From Bacteriovorax stolpii (lineage in GTDB: Bacteria > Bdellovibrionota > Bacteriovoracia > Bacteriovoracales > Bacteriovoracaceae): a DNA stretch of 9,970 nucleotides. Numbering within the stretch: the first letter of the stretch is position 1; every line of letters begins with the position of its first letter. The DNA is taken from NCBI GenBank assembly GCA_945890905.1, contig CAMDDI010000116.1, positions 1-9,970 on the forward strand. The letters are read 5' to 3'. Below, piece by piece: positions 1-6,125 of this stretch. A program made the translations under genes and the position numbers. The notes below the pieces were generated by a model. The model had not been told where the DNA came from. It saw only the letters and a program-made list of their open reading frames with translations, and searched no databases.

Positions 1-123
1 AACTAAGTAAGCAAAATCCTTTGCCGAGGCTAATGAATAGAACCCAAGCCCATGCTTCTTAAAGACTCTTTCTATAAGACTCGTAGCGAATGTATTTTGA
101 TCGATCCAGAGAACTAAACCCAT
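1..123 (-). CDS. Response-regulator receiver-like protein, N-terminal fragment (cut by window edge)
   Basis: The minus strand is open from an ATG at 123-121 to the window edge, giving 41 codons. The peptide starts MGLVLWIDQNTFATSLIERV and continues with a second beta-strand-like stretch ending FAYLV. This has the layout of the first beta-alpha-beta unit of a CheY-type receiver domain: hydrophobic strand ending in Asp8, an amphipathic helix with KKHG at its end, then strand 2 (GFYSLAS). The acidic pair usual after strand 1 is only partly present (Asp8, then Gln9-Asn10). The phosphorylated Asp and everything after it lie outside the window, so phospho-signalling cannot be judged. A plausible Shine-Dalgarno (AAGGA, about 10 nt upstream) supports the start. 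An in-frame TTG a few codons further upstream is an alternative. The gene is divergent from the small gene starting near 126. It could instead be another flavodoxin-like fold protein. Confidence 0.6.
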   Translation of the reverse strand, partial: MGLVLWIDQNTFATSLIERVFKKHGLGFYSLASAKDFAYLV

Positions 124-125
124 GA

Positions 126-464
126 GTGACTCATCCTTTGACAACTTGGTTCATGGATTACTACCATCAGGTCATGAAAAAAGAAATGCCCAAAATCCAG
201 GTTAAAGACGTTCAAACAGACCAAGTTCTCTTTGAATGCGCTTTGAGCGAGTCCGAAAAGGCCTACCATTTTGCGGCAGAAATGGAAGAGATGGGACTAG
301 ATATCAAAGTGGTCAATCCTACACTCTCTGAGACTCTCACGACATCATTAGGTCTGAACCAAGAAGAGGTTGCTGCCTATGAAGCCAGCATGGAGCAAGA
401 AATGGACGAGCATGCAGGATCATGCTGTTTTGAAGATGCAGACGAGAAAAAAACCGTCCACTAA
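126..464 (+). CDS. Small acidic protein of unknown function with a C-terminal Cys-Cys
   Basis: I do not recognise this 112-residue protein. It is acidic, with no signal peptide or membrane segment, so probably cytosolic. The middle reads like a compact alpha/beta unit: a strand-like stretch (IQVKDV, VLFECALSE), a helix (KAYHFAAEMEEMG), then a strand (LDIKVVNP). A Ser/Thr-rich segment follows (TLSETLTTSLGL), then a Glu/Met-rich helix (EEVAAYEASMEQEMDEH) and GSCCFED near the end. The Cys pair could bind metal or be redox-active, but there is no further evidence. The start is uncertain. The GTG at 126 follows an in-frame TGA and has no good Shine-Dalgarno, and it lies in the leader of the divergent gene at 123. 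ATG at 153, 174 or 186 are realistic alternatives. Its stop overlaps that of the convergent btuB-like gene by 4 nt. It is probably a real gene because its composition is protein-like throughout. Confidence 0.6.
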   Translation: MTHPLTTWFMDYYHQVMKKEMPKIQVKDVQTDQVLFECALSESEKAYHFAAEMEEMGLDIKVVNPTLSETLTTSLGLNQEEVAAYEASMEQEMDEHAGSCCFEDADEKKTVH

Positions 465-2242
465 AATTTGCGGCCATAATTTAAGAAAAGGGATCTTGGC
501 ATTACCGTATATCCATAGAGTTCTTCGTATTCTCGATTGAAGAGATTGGTCAGTTGAATGCCATACTCATCCCGATTTTTCACATAGCGAGCACCTAAAT
601 CCACCGTTTCAAATCCATTGAGCTTTTCATTGTGAACCGGACCTAAGTCTTTGCGACTATCAAACCATCTCAGCTTAGTAAAAAGTTCGCTGGCTTCAGT
701 CATAAAATAGGAAAAATTTAAATTGGCCATATTATACGGGCGACGCAAGACCACAGTTTCCACTTCTCTGAACTGCTGATGGGTAAATCCTGAGCTTACA
801 AGGAACTTTGAAAATGCATACTTGCCGGAGAGCTCTACGCCTTCTGCAATAAAGTTCCCTTGGTTGCGATAACCATTGCTTGAATAGGTTATTAAATTCG
901 ATAAATTATTTTGAAAGAAACTCAGACCGGTTTCCCAGGAATTATTTTTGGATGTCCAACCGGCTTCCCAGGAATGATTTCTCTCTGGAACCAACTCTTT
1001 ATTACCCAACGGAGCTGGTGCATAGAGCTGATAGAGTCCAGGAGCTTTGAATCCTTGTGAGTATTGAAGAGAGAAAGTATGGATGCCGGGCAGATAAGAA
1101 AGTCCAGTTGAGCCAGTGGTGAAGTTTCCATAACGAGTATGATTTTCTGCTCTCACTCCCCCCTGAATGCTCCAGTCATCTTTCTTGTACAAATTCTGTA
1201 AGAAAAAAGAATGTAAATCAAAAGAGCGGCTCAAGCTTTGTGATTCTAAATCTTCATGTTCTGTTGAAATCCCACTTGAAACTGAATAGTGAGAAATCTC
1301 CTTTTGAAAAAGGAATTCATTCTGAAGAATACGACCTTGAAAAGTGCTTTTTCCAAGGCTCAATTGATTTGAATATCTTTGATGACGATTTAAACCATTT
1401 CGAAGTGAGAGAGCAGTTTTTTTATCGAGAGCATAACTTGTTTTTTGCTGGGCCAAATATTGATCACTCACGCTGTGGTCATGAGAATTATCATCTGAAT
1501 TGCCATCAAGTTCGCTCTTACCATGTGTATAGGAAAAAAGGAGATCGGTTTGCCACCTCTCCTTCCATCTATGCTCGGAAGAAGAAGTGGTATTCGTAAT
1601 ATCCGCACTATCTTTTTCTTTGGCATTGAAGCGCTTTTTATTCAACCTGGAGAATCCGGAGCTGATGATCTTTCCCGCCGTTAAAGTTCCGTTATGATTT
1701 TGAGTTTTCCAATCACGAGCGAGAAAACTTGAATAGGTTCCAAAACTTCCCGCGGTTAAATTAAGTCTGGTTTCCGGAGCATTTTCTCCTCTACGAGTGC
1801 GCATTGAAACCAATCCCCCCATGGCATCTGAGCCAAAGAGCACGGACTGAGGACCTTTAAAAACCGTGGCTTCACTTAAGATGGGAGAAGTGAAAAACGC
1901 AGAATCAAACTGACGATCAATATTGGAAGGATCGTTGAGCTTGAGTCCATCTAAAGTGAAAGCGATATGGCGGCTCTCAGTTCCGCGAATAAAATAAGAA
2001 ACCCTTCCTCCTAAGCCGCCATTCTGGGATGAGACTAGGCCTGGAATAGATTCAAGCAAAGGATTGATTGTAGGGACACTTGGCCGAGATTCAACGGTTG
2101 AGACTCTTTGGGAGGAGCCTAGGTGAAACTGAGAGGCATCCTTGGTTCCAGTAACCTGGATAGCATCCAAATCTTCTGCCCAGAGGGGACGGATCAATAA
2201 GATTGTAAGAGTGATGCAAATCACCAAATGCTTAGACATCAT
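461..2242 (-). CDS. btuB: TonB-dependent outer-membrane cobalamin receptor (BtuB-like)
   Basis: This is an outer-membrane receptor that takes up vitamin B12/corrinoids using energy passed on by TonB-ExbBD. The protein is about 593 residues, close to the roughly 614 of E. coli BtuB. It has a signal peptide (hydrophobic core LVICITLTILL, probable cleavage after PLWA at residue 22), then a TonB box (DAIQVTG, 26-32). The plug domain (about 35-150) shows NPLLESIPGLV, FIRGTESRH, LDGLKLNDPS and GPQSVLFGSDAMGG. The remainder is a beta-barrel of alternating aromatic strands ending in RKF, the C-terminal Phe typical of BAM substrates. Specificity for cobalamin comes mainly from the cobalamin riboswitch directly upstream; the family alone would not separate it from siderophore receptors. 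Two tandem ATGs begin the frame. The second (2239) sits 5 nt from AGGAGG and is the better start. No btuCDF partners are in the window. Confidence 0.88.
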   Translation of the reverse strand: MMSKHLVICITLTILLIRPLWAEDLDAIQVTGTKDASQFHLGSSQRVSTVESRPSVPTINPLLESIPGLVSSQNGGLGGRVSYFIRGTESRHIAFTLDGLKLNDPSNIDRQFDSAFFTSPILSEATVFKGPQSVLFGSDAMGGLVSMRTRRGENAPETRLNLTAGSFGTYSSFLARDWKTQNHNGTLTAGKIISSGFSRLNKKRFNAKEKDSADITNTTSSSEHRWKERWQTDLLFSYTHGKSELDGNSDDNSHDHSVSDQYLAQQKTSYALDKKTALSLRNGLNRHQRYSNQLSLGKSTFQGRILQNEFLFQKEISHYSVSSGISTEHEDLESQSLSRSFDLHSFFLQNLYKKDDWSIQGGVRAENHTRYGNFTTGSTGLSYLPGIHTFSLQYSQGFKAPGLYQLYAPAPLGNKELVPERNHSWEAGWTSKNNSWETGLSFFQNNLSNLITYSSNGYRNQGNFIAEGVELSGKYAFSKFLVSSGFTHQQFREVETVVLRRPYNMANLNFSYFMTEASELFTKLRWFDSRKDLGPVHNEKLNGFETVDLGARYVKNRDEYGIQLTNLFNREYEELYGYTVMPRSLFLNYGRKF

Positions 2243-2250
2243 CTCCTCCT
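2243..2250 (-). promoter_or_regulatory. Strong Shine-Dalgarno of the btuB-like gene
   Basis: AGGAGG (2250-2245 on the minus strand) lies 2 nt from the first ATG (2242) and 5 nt from the second in-frame ATG (2239). The second spacing is normal, so translation probably starts at 2239 and the protein begins with a single Met. The site directly follows the last riboswitch hairpin (2251-2274), so access to it is the likely point of control. Confidence 0.7.
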
Positions 2251-2360
2251 CGGGAATGTCTTATCCATGGCCCGTATCTGGCTTCCAGTGAAGGTTACAG
2301 TTGCGGGACAGCGTTGGATTTGCACCAACTTCCAAGTCTCAGGGATGTCTTGAAAATAGC
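2251..2360 (-). ncRNA. Cobalamin riboswitch (compact form) in the btuB leader
   Basis: Read on the minus strand, the leader contains the hallmark cobalamin aptamer elements in order: GGTGCAAATCC, then GCTGTCCCGCAACTGTAA (2312-2295), then AGCCAGATAC (2283-2274). The GGTG...CC part sits in a stem-loop with 5-bp arms GTTGG/CCAAC (2325-2329 and 2313-2317). A possible upstream hairpin pairs CAAG with CTTG (2352-2349 and 2336-2333). Between the B12 box and AGCCAGATAC there is only a 4-bp hairpin (CTTC-ACTG-GAAG, 2293-2282), so the peripheral P8-P12 type arms of long variants are missing. After the aptamer comes a hairpin (CGGG...CCCG, 2274-2251) directly abutting the Shine-Dalgarno. That suggests translational control: cobalamin binding would block ribosome access to btuB. 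I see no terminator between aptamer and gene. The outermost P1/P2 pairing is not clear, so the 5' boundary is approximate. Confidence 0.9.
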
Positions 2361-2385
2361 TCTAAAAACAACAAGAGTAAAAGGG

Positions 2386-2426
2386 ATAATTTAAAGCAAA
2401 GAAAGGACCCATTCGGGCCCTTTCTT
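2386..2426 (-). terminator. Rho-independent terminator of the lpt-rpoN-hpf operon
   Basis: About 30 nt after the hpf stop the minus strand forms a 12-bp stem with one G-T pair: AAGAAAGGGCCC (2426-2415), loop GAAT, GGGTCCTTTCTT (2410-2399). A T-rich tail (TTTGCTTTAAATT) follows. It ends transcription from hpf before the btuB leader and insulates the riboswitch-controlled gene from the upstream operon. The T-run is interrupted, so efficiency may be moderate. Confidence 0.8.
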
Positions 2427-2455
2427 AAGTTTCGGTATATTTTGGATCGGCCAGT

Positions 2456-2836
2456 TTAAGCAGACCACTCTTCGGCGTCGTGATAGATATAGTCTTCTTC
2501 GTCTCTAATTTGTTTTTTCATCTCCTTATATTTGGGAGCATCGAAAGTATCAAACTGACGTTTTATGTTCTTCTGTTTATCGATCTGCTTTTCCATTTTT
2601 TCCATGGTGCAGTCGAGAGCTTTATACATGTTATCGGCACTGCCTTTGGCGAAGAAATCAAACTTCGGGCCGTGGATTTTTAATTCTGACCAATGCACAC
2701 CATTCTCCACCCAAAAAAACCATTGGACGTTAAGATTGCCTTGGAAATACTTTTCAAACTTTTCAGACTTTTCTCTGATATGTTGATCAAAAACTGGGGA
2801 ATGATTCATGTGCTTGCAAGAAATTTTTAAATTCAT
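2456..2836 (-). CDS. hpf: Ribosome hibernation promoting factor, short form (HPF/RaiA family)
   Basis: A 126-residue protein of the HPF/YfiA family, which binds the small ribosomal subunit in the mRNA/tRNA channel and silences ribosomes in stationary phase or starvation. The fold is visible as beta1 (MNLKISCKHM), helix 1 (VFDQHIREKSEKFEKYF), central strands (NVQWFFWVEN, HWSELKIHGP, FDFFAKGS) and helix 2 (DNMYKALDCTMEKMEKQIDKQKNIKR). The Asn/Asp-Met-Tyr-x-Ala-(I/L)-Asp turn is typical of the family. An acidic tail (RDEEDYIYHDAEEW) follows. The C-terminal dimerisation domain of long HPFs is absent, so it matches the short class found next to rpoN in proteobacteria. A GAGG Shine-Dalgarno lies about 7 nt before the ATG. 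It is the last gene of the operon, 82 nt after rpoN and about 30 nt before a terminator. Confidence 0.93.
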   Translation of the reverse strand: MNLKISCKHMNHSPVFDQHIREKSEKFEKYFQGNLNVQWFFWVENGVHWSELKIHGPKFDFFAKGSADNMYKALDCTMEKMEKQIDKQKNIKRQFDTFDAPKYKEMKKQIRDEEDYIYHDAEEWSA

Positions 2837-2864
2837 AAACGTGCCTCAAAAAAATTAATGAATC

Positions 2865-2878
2865 GGACACAGGACACA
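2865..2878. repeat. Tandem 7-bp repeat GGACACA x2 in the rpoN-hpf spacer
   Basis: GGACACAGGACACA occupies the plus strand (TGTGTCC twice on the transcribed strand), between the two-codon ORF and the hpf Shine-Dalgarno. It is too short to call anything more than a simple duplication. It could be part of a protein- or RNA-binding site in the hpf leader. Confidence 0.4.
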
Positions 2879-2894
2879 AACTTGTCTAAAAGCT

Positions 2895-2916
2895 CTACGT
2901 CATCAAAACCTCCTTT
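2895..2916 (-). other. Consensus ribosome-binding site with a two-codon ORF upstream of hpf
   Basis: Three nucleotides after the rpoN stop codon the minus strand reads AAAGGAGGTTTTGATG, then ACG and TAG. The 8-nt anti-Shine-Dalgarno complement AAGGAGGT is perfect, and AGGAGG is 5 nt from the ATG, an optimal arrangement. The only ORF it serves is Met-Thr-stop (2903-2895), about 60 nt upstream of the hpf ATG. It is a better ribosome-binding site than that of any complete gene in the window except btuB. It may be a leader minigene or ribosome trap influencing hpf or the rpoN 3' end, or the remnant of a lost gene. The arrangement is seen directly; function is inferred. Confidence 0.6.
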
Positions 2917-2918
2917 GA

Positions 2919-4370
2919 TTATTTTTTACGCTTAGAGGATGGAGCAACTCCCATCATCTCGCGGTATTTGGCCACTGTTCGTCGGGCAACAACAATATCC
3001 TTGGTACTCAAAAGTTCAGAAATTTTTTGGTCTGAGAGCGGCCGTTTAGGGTCTTCATTCCCGACCATTTCTTTAATTTTGAGCTTTAAACTTTCACCAG
3101 CGATATCGATACCACCATTCTTACCGCCAATACCGGCGTTGAAGAAGTACTTCAATTCAAAAGTCCCGATAGGGGTATGCATGAATTTGTTAGTCGTCAC
3201 ACGTGACACCGTAGATTCGTGCATCCCAATCTCACCCGCGATGTCTTTGAGGATCATCGGTTTAAGATAAGCAGGACCTTTCTTGAAGAACTCTTGCTGA
3301 GTCTTAACGATTGAGTTGGCCACTTTATAAATGGTCTTCTGACGGTTCTCGATAGATTTGATAAGCCATAAAGCCGCACGCAATTTATCTTGCACAAACT
3401 CTTTGGCCTCTGAATCACTTTGACCGTTTTTGATCAAAGAGCGATACAGATTCGAGATCCGAAGGCGAGGAACACCTTCATCGTTAACTTGAACAACAAA
3501 CTCACCACCGACTTCCGCCACAAAGATATCCGGCACAACGTACTGGGTCTCTTCAGCTGAAACTAAGCGACCCGGTTTCGGGTTTAGTCCCATGATGATC
3601 AACTCAGCGTCCTTGACCTTCTCTTTGCTACACGCAAAATCTTTTGCGATCTTAGCGTAGTCTTTCTTCTCTAACTCATGCATGCTTCGCTCAATAATGA
3701 GTTCTACGAGTGGAGATCTTTCAGCCAACATACGTGCCTGAACACCCAAACACTCTTCCAAGTTCTGCGCTCCACATCCAATCGGATCCAAGTGCTGAAC
3801 CATTCCTAGCATGCCGGTAGCGGCATCTTTCTCGAGAGCGTGGCGGGCCTGAATTTCCTCAAAAGGAATTTCTAAGTAACCGTCATCATCAATATTCCCG
3901 ATGATATCTAGGGCGAAGTTTAAATCCTCTGCCGATAAACTCTCCATACGGAGCTGCCACTCAAGATGCTCTTGCAAGCTTTGAGCTTTCGAAACCATGT
4001 TTTCATAGCTAGGCATATCGTCAGGTGACTGACTCTCCTTCATATTGGGTGATGAAGAAGAAGTTGTATTAAATGATTCTGAATACGAGTCCCAGTCGAA
4101 TGTATCTTTGGCGCCTTCAATCAGTTCAGGACCAGAAAAATTATCTGCGGTGGCTTCTTGAGCATCCATCTCATCACGAGAAGACTCAACATCTCCGTGA
4201 TCCATTTCACCATCAATTTCTTCGAGCATTGGATTCTCAACCATCTCTTGAGAAATCAGAGTGGTCATTTCTAAATGGGTCAGTGTTAAAAGTTTGATGG
4301 CCTGTTGAAGTTGCGGCGTGATCATTAAGCTTTGCGACTGCTTAAGCCCTTGACTCATTTTAATCGCCAT
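2919..4370 (-). CDS. rpoN: RNA polymerase sigma-54 factor
   Basis: The alternative sigma factor that recruits RNA polymerase to -24/-12 promoters and needs an AAA+ enhancer-binding activator to open DNA. The protein has 483 residues, normal for the family. Region I is the Gln/Leu-rich activator-interacting segment (about 4-50; QSLMITPQLQQAIKLLTLTH, then EMVENPMLEE). Region II is a long acidic, Ser-rich linker (about 51-120). The core-binding domain follows (about 125-320). The DNA-binding part contains the family hallmark MHESTVSRVTTNKFMHTP and FELKYFF (about 385-415), and ends with the RpoN box ARRTVAKYRE (462-471). The gene starts 9 nt after lptB, and its Shine-Dalgarno (AGAGG) overlaps the lptB stop TAG, so the two are probably translationally coupled. 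The lptB-rpoN-hpf order is conserved in proteobacteria. No cognate activator gene or sigma-54 promoter is visible in the window. Confidence 0.97.
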   Translation of the reverse strand: MAIKMSQGLKQSQSLMITPQLQQAIKLLTLTHLEMTTLISQEMVENPMLEEIDGEMDHGDVESSRDEMDAQEATADNFSGPELIEGAKDTFDWDSYSESFNTTSSSSPNMKESQSPDDMPSYENMVSKAQSLQEHLEWQLRMESLSAEDLNFALDIIGNIDDDGYLEIPFEEIQARHALEKDAATGMLGMVQHLDPIGCGAQNLEECLGVQARMLAERSPLVELIIERSMHELEKKDYAKIAKDFACSKEKVKDAELIIMGLNPKPGRLVSAEETQYVVPDIFVAEVGGEFVVQVNDEGVPRLRISNLYRSLIKNGQSDSEAKEFVQDKLRAALWLIKSIENRQKTIYKVANSIVKTQQEFFKKGPAYLKPMILKDIAGEIGMHESTVSRVTTNKFMHTPIGTFELKYFFNAGIGGKNGGIDIAGESLKLKIKEMVGNEDPKRPLSDQKISELLSTKDIVVARRTVAKYREMMGVAPSSKRKK

Positions 4371-4379
4371 AAAAAACCT

Positions 4380-5105
4380 CTACATCTTAAATTCTTCCCC
4401 TAAGTAAAACTTACGGGCGATCTCGTTATTCACGATCTCTTCAGGTGTGCCACTCACGAGGAGTTCTCCTCTACTCATGATGTACGCTCTATCAACAATT
4501 CCTAAAGTCTCTCTCACGTTGTGATCCGTGATCAGAACTCCAATATTTTTTGCCTTCAGGCGTTTGATGATGGTTTGAATATCACCAACAGCTAAGGGAT
4601 CTACTCCTGCAAACGGTTCGTCTAGCAAAACGAACTTTGGATCAAGTGCAAGTGAGCGCGCTATCTCCACCCGTCTTCTCTCTCCTCCTGATAACTCCCT
4701 GCCTTTCGATTTGCGGATATGGTCTAGTCCGAAATCTTTGATCAAGTTATCGAGGGCGTTGACTCTTTCCTTATCGGTCAGGTCCCGAACTTCCAGGACT
4801 GCAAAAATATTATCTTCTACTGAAAGTTCCCTGAAAACGCTGGCTTCCTGTGGAAGATAGCCAATCCCTTTTCGGGCCCTAACATGCAGTGGTTGACTCG
4901 TGACATCTTCGTTTAAGAGGTTAATCTGCCCCTCATCGGCTTTCACTAATCCCACCATCATATAAAAAGATGTTGTTTTCCCAGCTCCGTTTGGTCCAAG
5001 GAGACCAACCACTTCGCCTCTTTCAACATCGATACTCACATTCTTTACGACTTCGCGACCGTTATATGTTTTCTTCAAACCGCGAGCGTGAAAACTTGCA
5101 TCCAT
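4380..5105 (-). CDS. lptB: LPS export ABC transporter ATP-binding protein LptB
   Basis: The cytoplasmic ATPase of LptB2FGC, whose ATP cycle extracts lipopolysaccharide from the inner membrane and pushes it along the LptC-LptA bridge. The 241-residue protein has a complete ABC core: Walker A GPNGAGKTT (37-45), Q-loop YLPQE (Gln86), signature LSGGERRR (138-145), Walker B VLLDEP with catalytic Glu163, D-loop AGVD and switch His195 (ITDHNV). These positions coincide with those of E. coli LptB (Glu163, His195). The family-specific lead-in of the Q-loop (RARKGIGYLPQEASVFRELSV) separates it from branched-chain amino-acid ATPases such as LivF. The start ATG has AAGGA about 8 nt upstream, 12 nt after the preceding lptC-like stop. 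The permease genes lptF/lptG are not in the window and must be elsewhere. Confidence 0.97.
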   Translation of the reverse strand: MDASFHARGLKKTYNGREVVKNVSIDVERGEVVGLLGPNGAGKTTSFYMMVGLVKADEGQINLLNEDVTSQPLHVRARKGIGYLPQEASVFRELSVEDNIFAVLEVRDLTDKERVNALDNLIKDFGLDHIRKSKGRELSGGERRRVEIARSLALDPKFVLLDEPFAGVDPLAVGDIQTIIKRLKAKNIGVLITDHNVRETLGIVDRAYIMSRGELLVSGTPEEIVNNEIARKFYLGEEFKM

Positions 5106-5117
5106 TAAACTATTCCT

Positions 5118-6125
5118 TTAGTTTTTTTCTTTCTTTTCTTTCTTCTTCATCTGCATATCCGACATGGCATCATCTACTTCAATGAGATCGATGTCCTCTC
5201 GGATCGTGATGCGGTAACCTTTCACCACATCAGTCCCCATCTCTACTCTTGGGGCACCAGACAGAATCATTTTCTCTTCTCTTGCAAAACCTTCCAGTCT
5301 CTCAGAAAAGGCCCGACGTAGCGTATTTCCCGTCGGAGTCTTAATTGTTTCAGTCACTTTCACATCGTCATTAAAGACGAAATACTTGAGGCTTTTGTTA
5401 AAGTTTTCAAGAAAGATATCGCCTTTTCCAGCAGTTATCAGATACCCCTCGCGTTTCATCATCACATCCCCCTGTAATTGGGCGAGGGATTTTACTCCAT
5501 CCATTTGCATTTCAAGAGAAGAAAAACTCATGCCACCTTCGTAGTTCTTTTTGCGCACTAAAGATCCATGCACATTCCCTTTAAAAGTACTGTACTGCTT
5601 TTGAGGATAGGCGCGCATGGTTTCTGATTCGATCACAAAGTGATCTTTGGTTTTCAAATCATCACCCACAACTTTTACGTTCGATTTGCCAATGATGAGA
5701 TCTTTTTTAAAATAATATTTAAAATGATCTGCGAAATACTCAGCATCATCAGTGGTCATCTTTACTTTGCCATCCAGAGTGAGAATCTCTTTGGCTTTTT
5801 TATAGATTCCTTCGAGGGCCTGATAGCGAATCGTTTTGTCTTTTTGCAGATAATTATACAAACCCTTCGGCTCATCGAATTCGGCGAAATCTTCACCTTG
5901 AGAGCGCATTTTATTTGCCGCCAATGATAATTGAGGCACTCCATCTCTTAAATGAAAGTAATCCAAATTTTCTATTTCTGTGAAGTCAGGAGCTATGGAT
6001 TTGTGTTTGTTTTTGGTCCCAAAGGGGACATTTTTTTGAGTCAGAGAGAGTTCAAAAATAAAGGCATTAAGGGCGAGATACCCAAAAATAATAAATATTG
6101 ATCGTTTATCGCGTATTTTTATCAT
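5118..6125 (-). CDS. lptC: LptC-like LPS export protein with a C-terminal LptA/OstA-like extension
   Basis: A 335-residue bitopic protein: one N-terminal membrane helix (about 10-27, SIFIIFGYLALNAFIFEL) with no cleavage site, then a periplasmic part of repeated short beta-strands. The first section (about 46-190) resembles LptC, the inner-membrane-anchored acceptor of LPS from LptB2FG. The second (about 205-320) has the LptA/OstA pattern: LQGDVMMKREGYLITAGKGD, FNDDVKVTE, AFSERLEGFAREEKMILSG, APRVEMG, KGYRITI, IEVDDA. E. coli LptC has about 191 residues and LptA about 185, so one protein here spans much of what two do there. No separate lptA lies between it and lptB. The highly charged tail is KKKEKKEKN. 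It is first in the operon. The start ATG is only 2 nt from GAGG, so initiation may be unusual, although no better in-frame start is visible. The LptC assignment is firm; the fusion interpretation is an inference from sequence pattern and length. Confidence 0.85.
   Translation of the reverse strand: MIKIRDKRSIFIIFGYLALNAFIFELSLTQKNVPFGTKNKHKSIAPDFTEIENLDYFHLRDGVPQLSLAANKMRSQGEDFAEFDEPKGLYNYLQKDKTIRYQALEGIYKKAKEILTLDGKVKMTTDDAEYFADHFKYYFKKDLIIGKSNVKVVGDDLKTKDHFVIESETMRAYPQKQYSTFKGNVHGSLVRKKNYEGGMSFSSLEMQMDGVKSLAQLQGDVMMKREGYLITAGKGDIFLENFNKSLKYFVFNDDVKVTETIKTPTGNTLRRAFSERLEGFAREEKMILSGAPRVEMGTDVVKGYRITIREDIDLIEVDDAMSDMQMKKKEKKEKN

Noticed and set aside
138..168. TTGACA at 138-143 as a -35 element
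   Set aside because: The only -10-like partner (TACCAT) is at 19 nt and poor. It lies within the coding part of the small gene, so it is probably chance.
922..1131. Near-identical short peptide repeat (IIPGKPVGHPKIIPGKPV) in an alternative minus-strand frame
   Set aside because: It reflects a local similarity between two barrel strands of the receptor (SWEAGW and SWETGL coding stretches) read in the wrong frame, not a separate gene.
1240..1599. Plus-strand open frame of 119 codons antisense to the btuB-like gene
   Set aside because: It lies wholly within a well-supported receptor gene on the other strand, has no ribosome-binding site and its translation resembles no protein family. It is a chance frame.
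2346..2376. Candidate btuB promoter, TTTACT then 17 nt then TATTTT on the minus strand
   Set aside because: The transcript would begin inside the cobalamin aptamer and remove its 5' part, so the real promoter is probably further upstream. The match is weak in AT-rich sequence.
5640..5927. Plus-strand open frame of 95 codons antisense to the lptC-like gene
   Set aside because: It sits inside a supported gene and its hydrophobic, Phe/Ile-rich translation is what the reverse strand of a Lys/Glu-rich gene gives.
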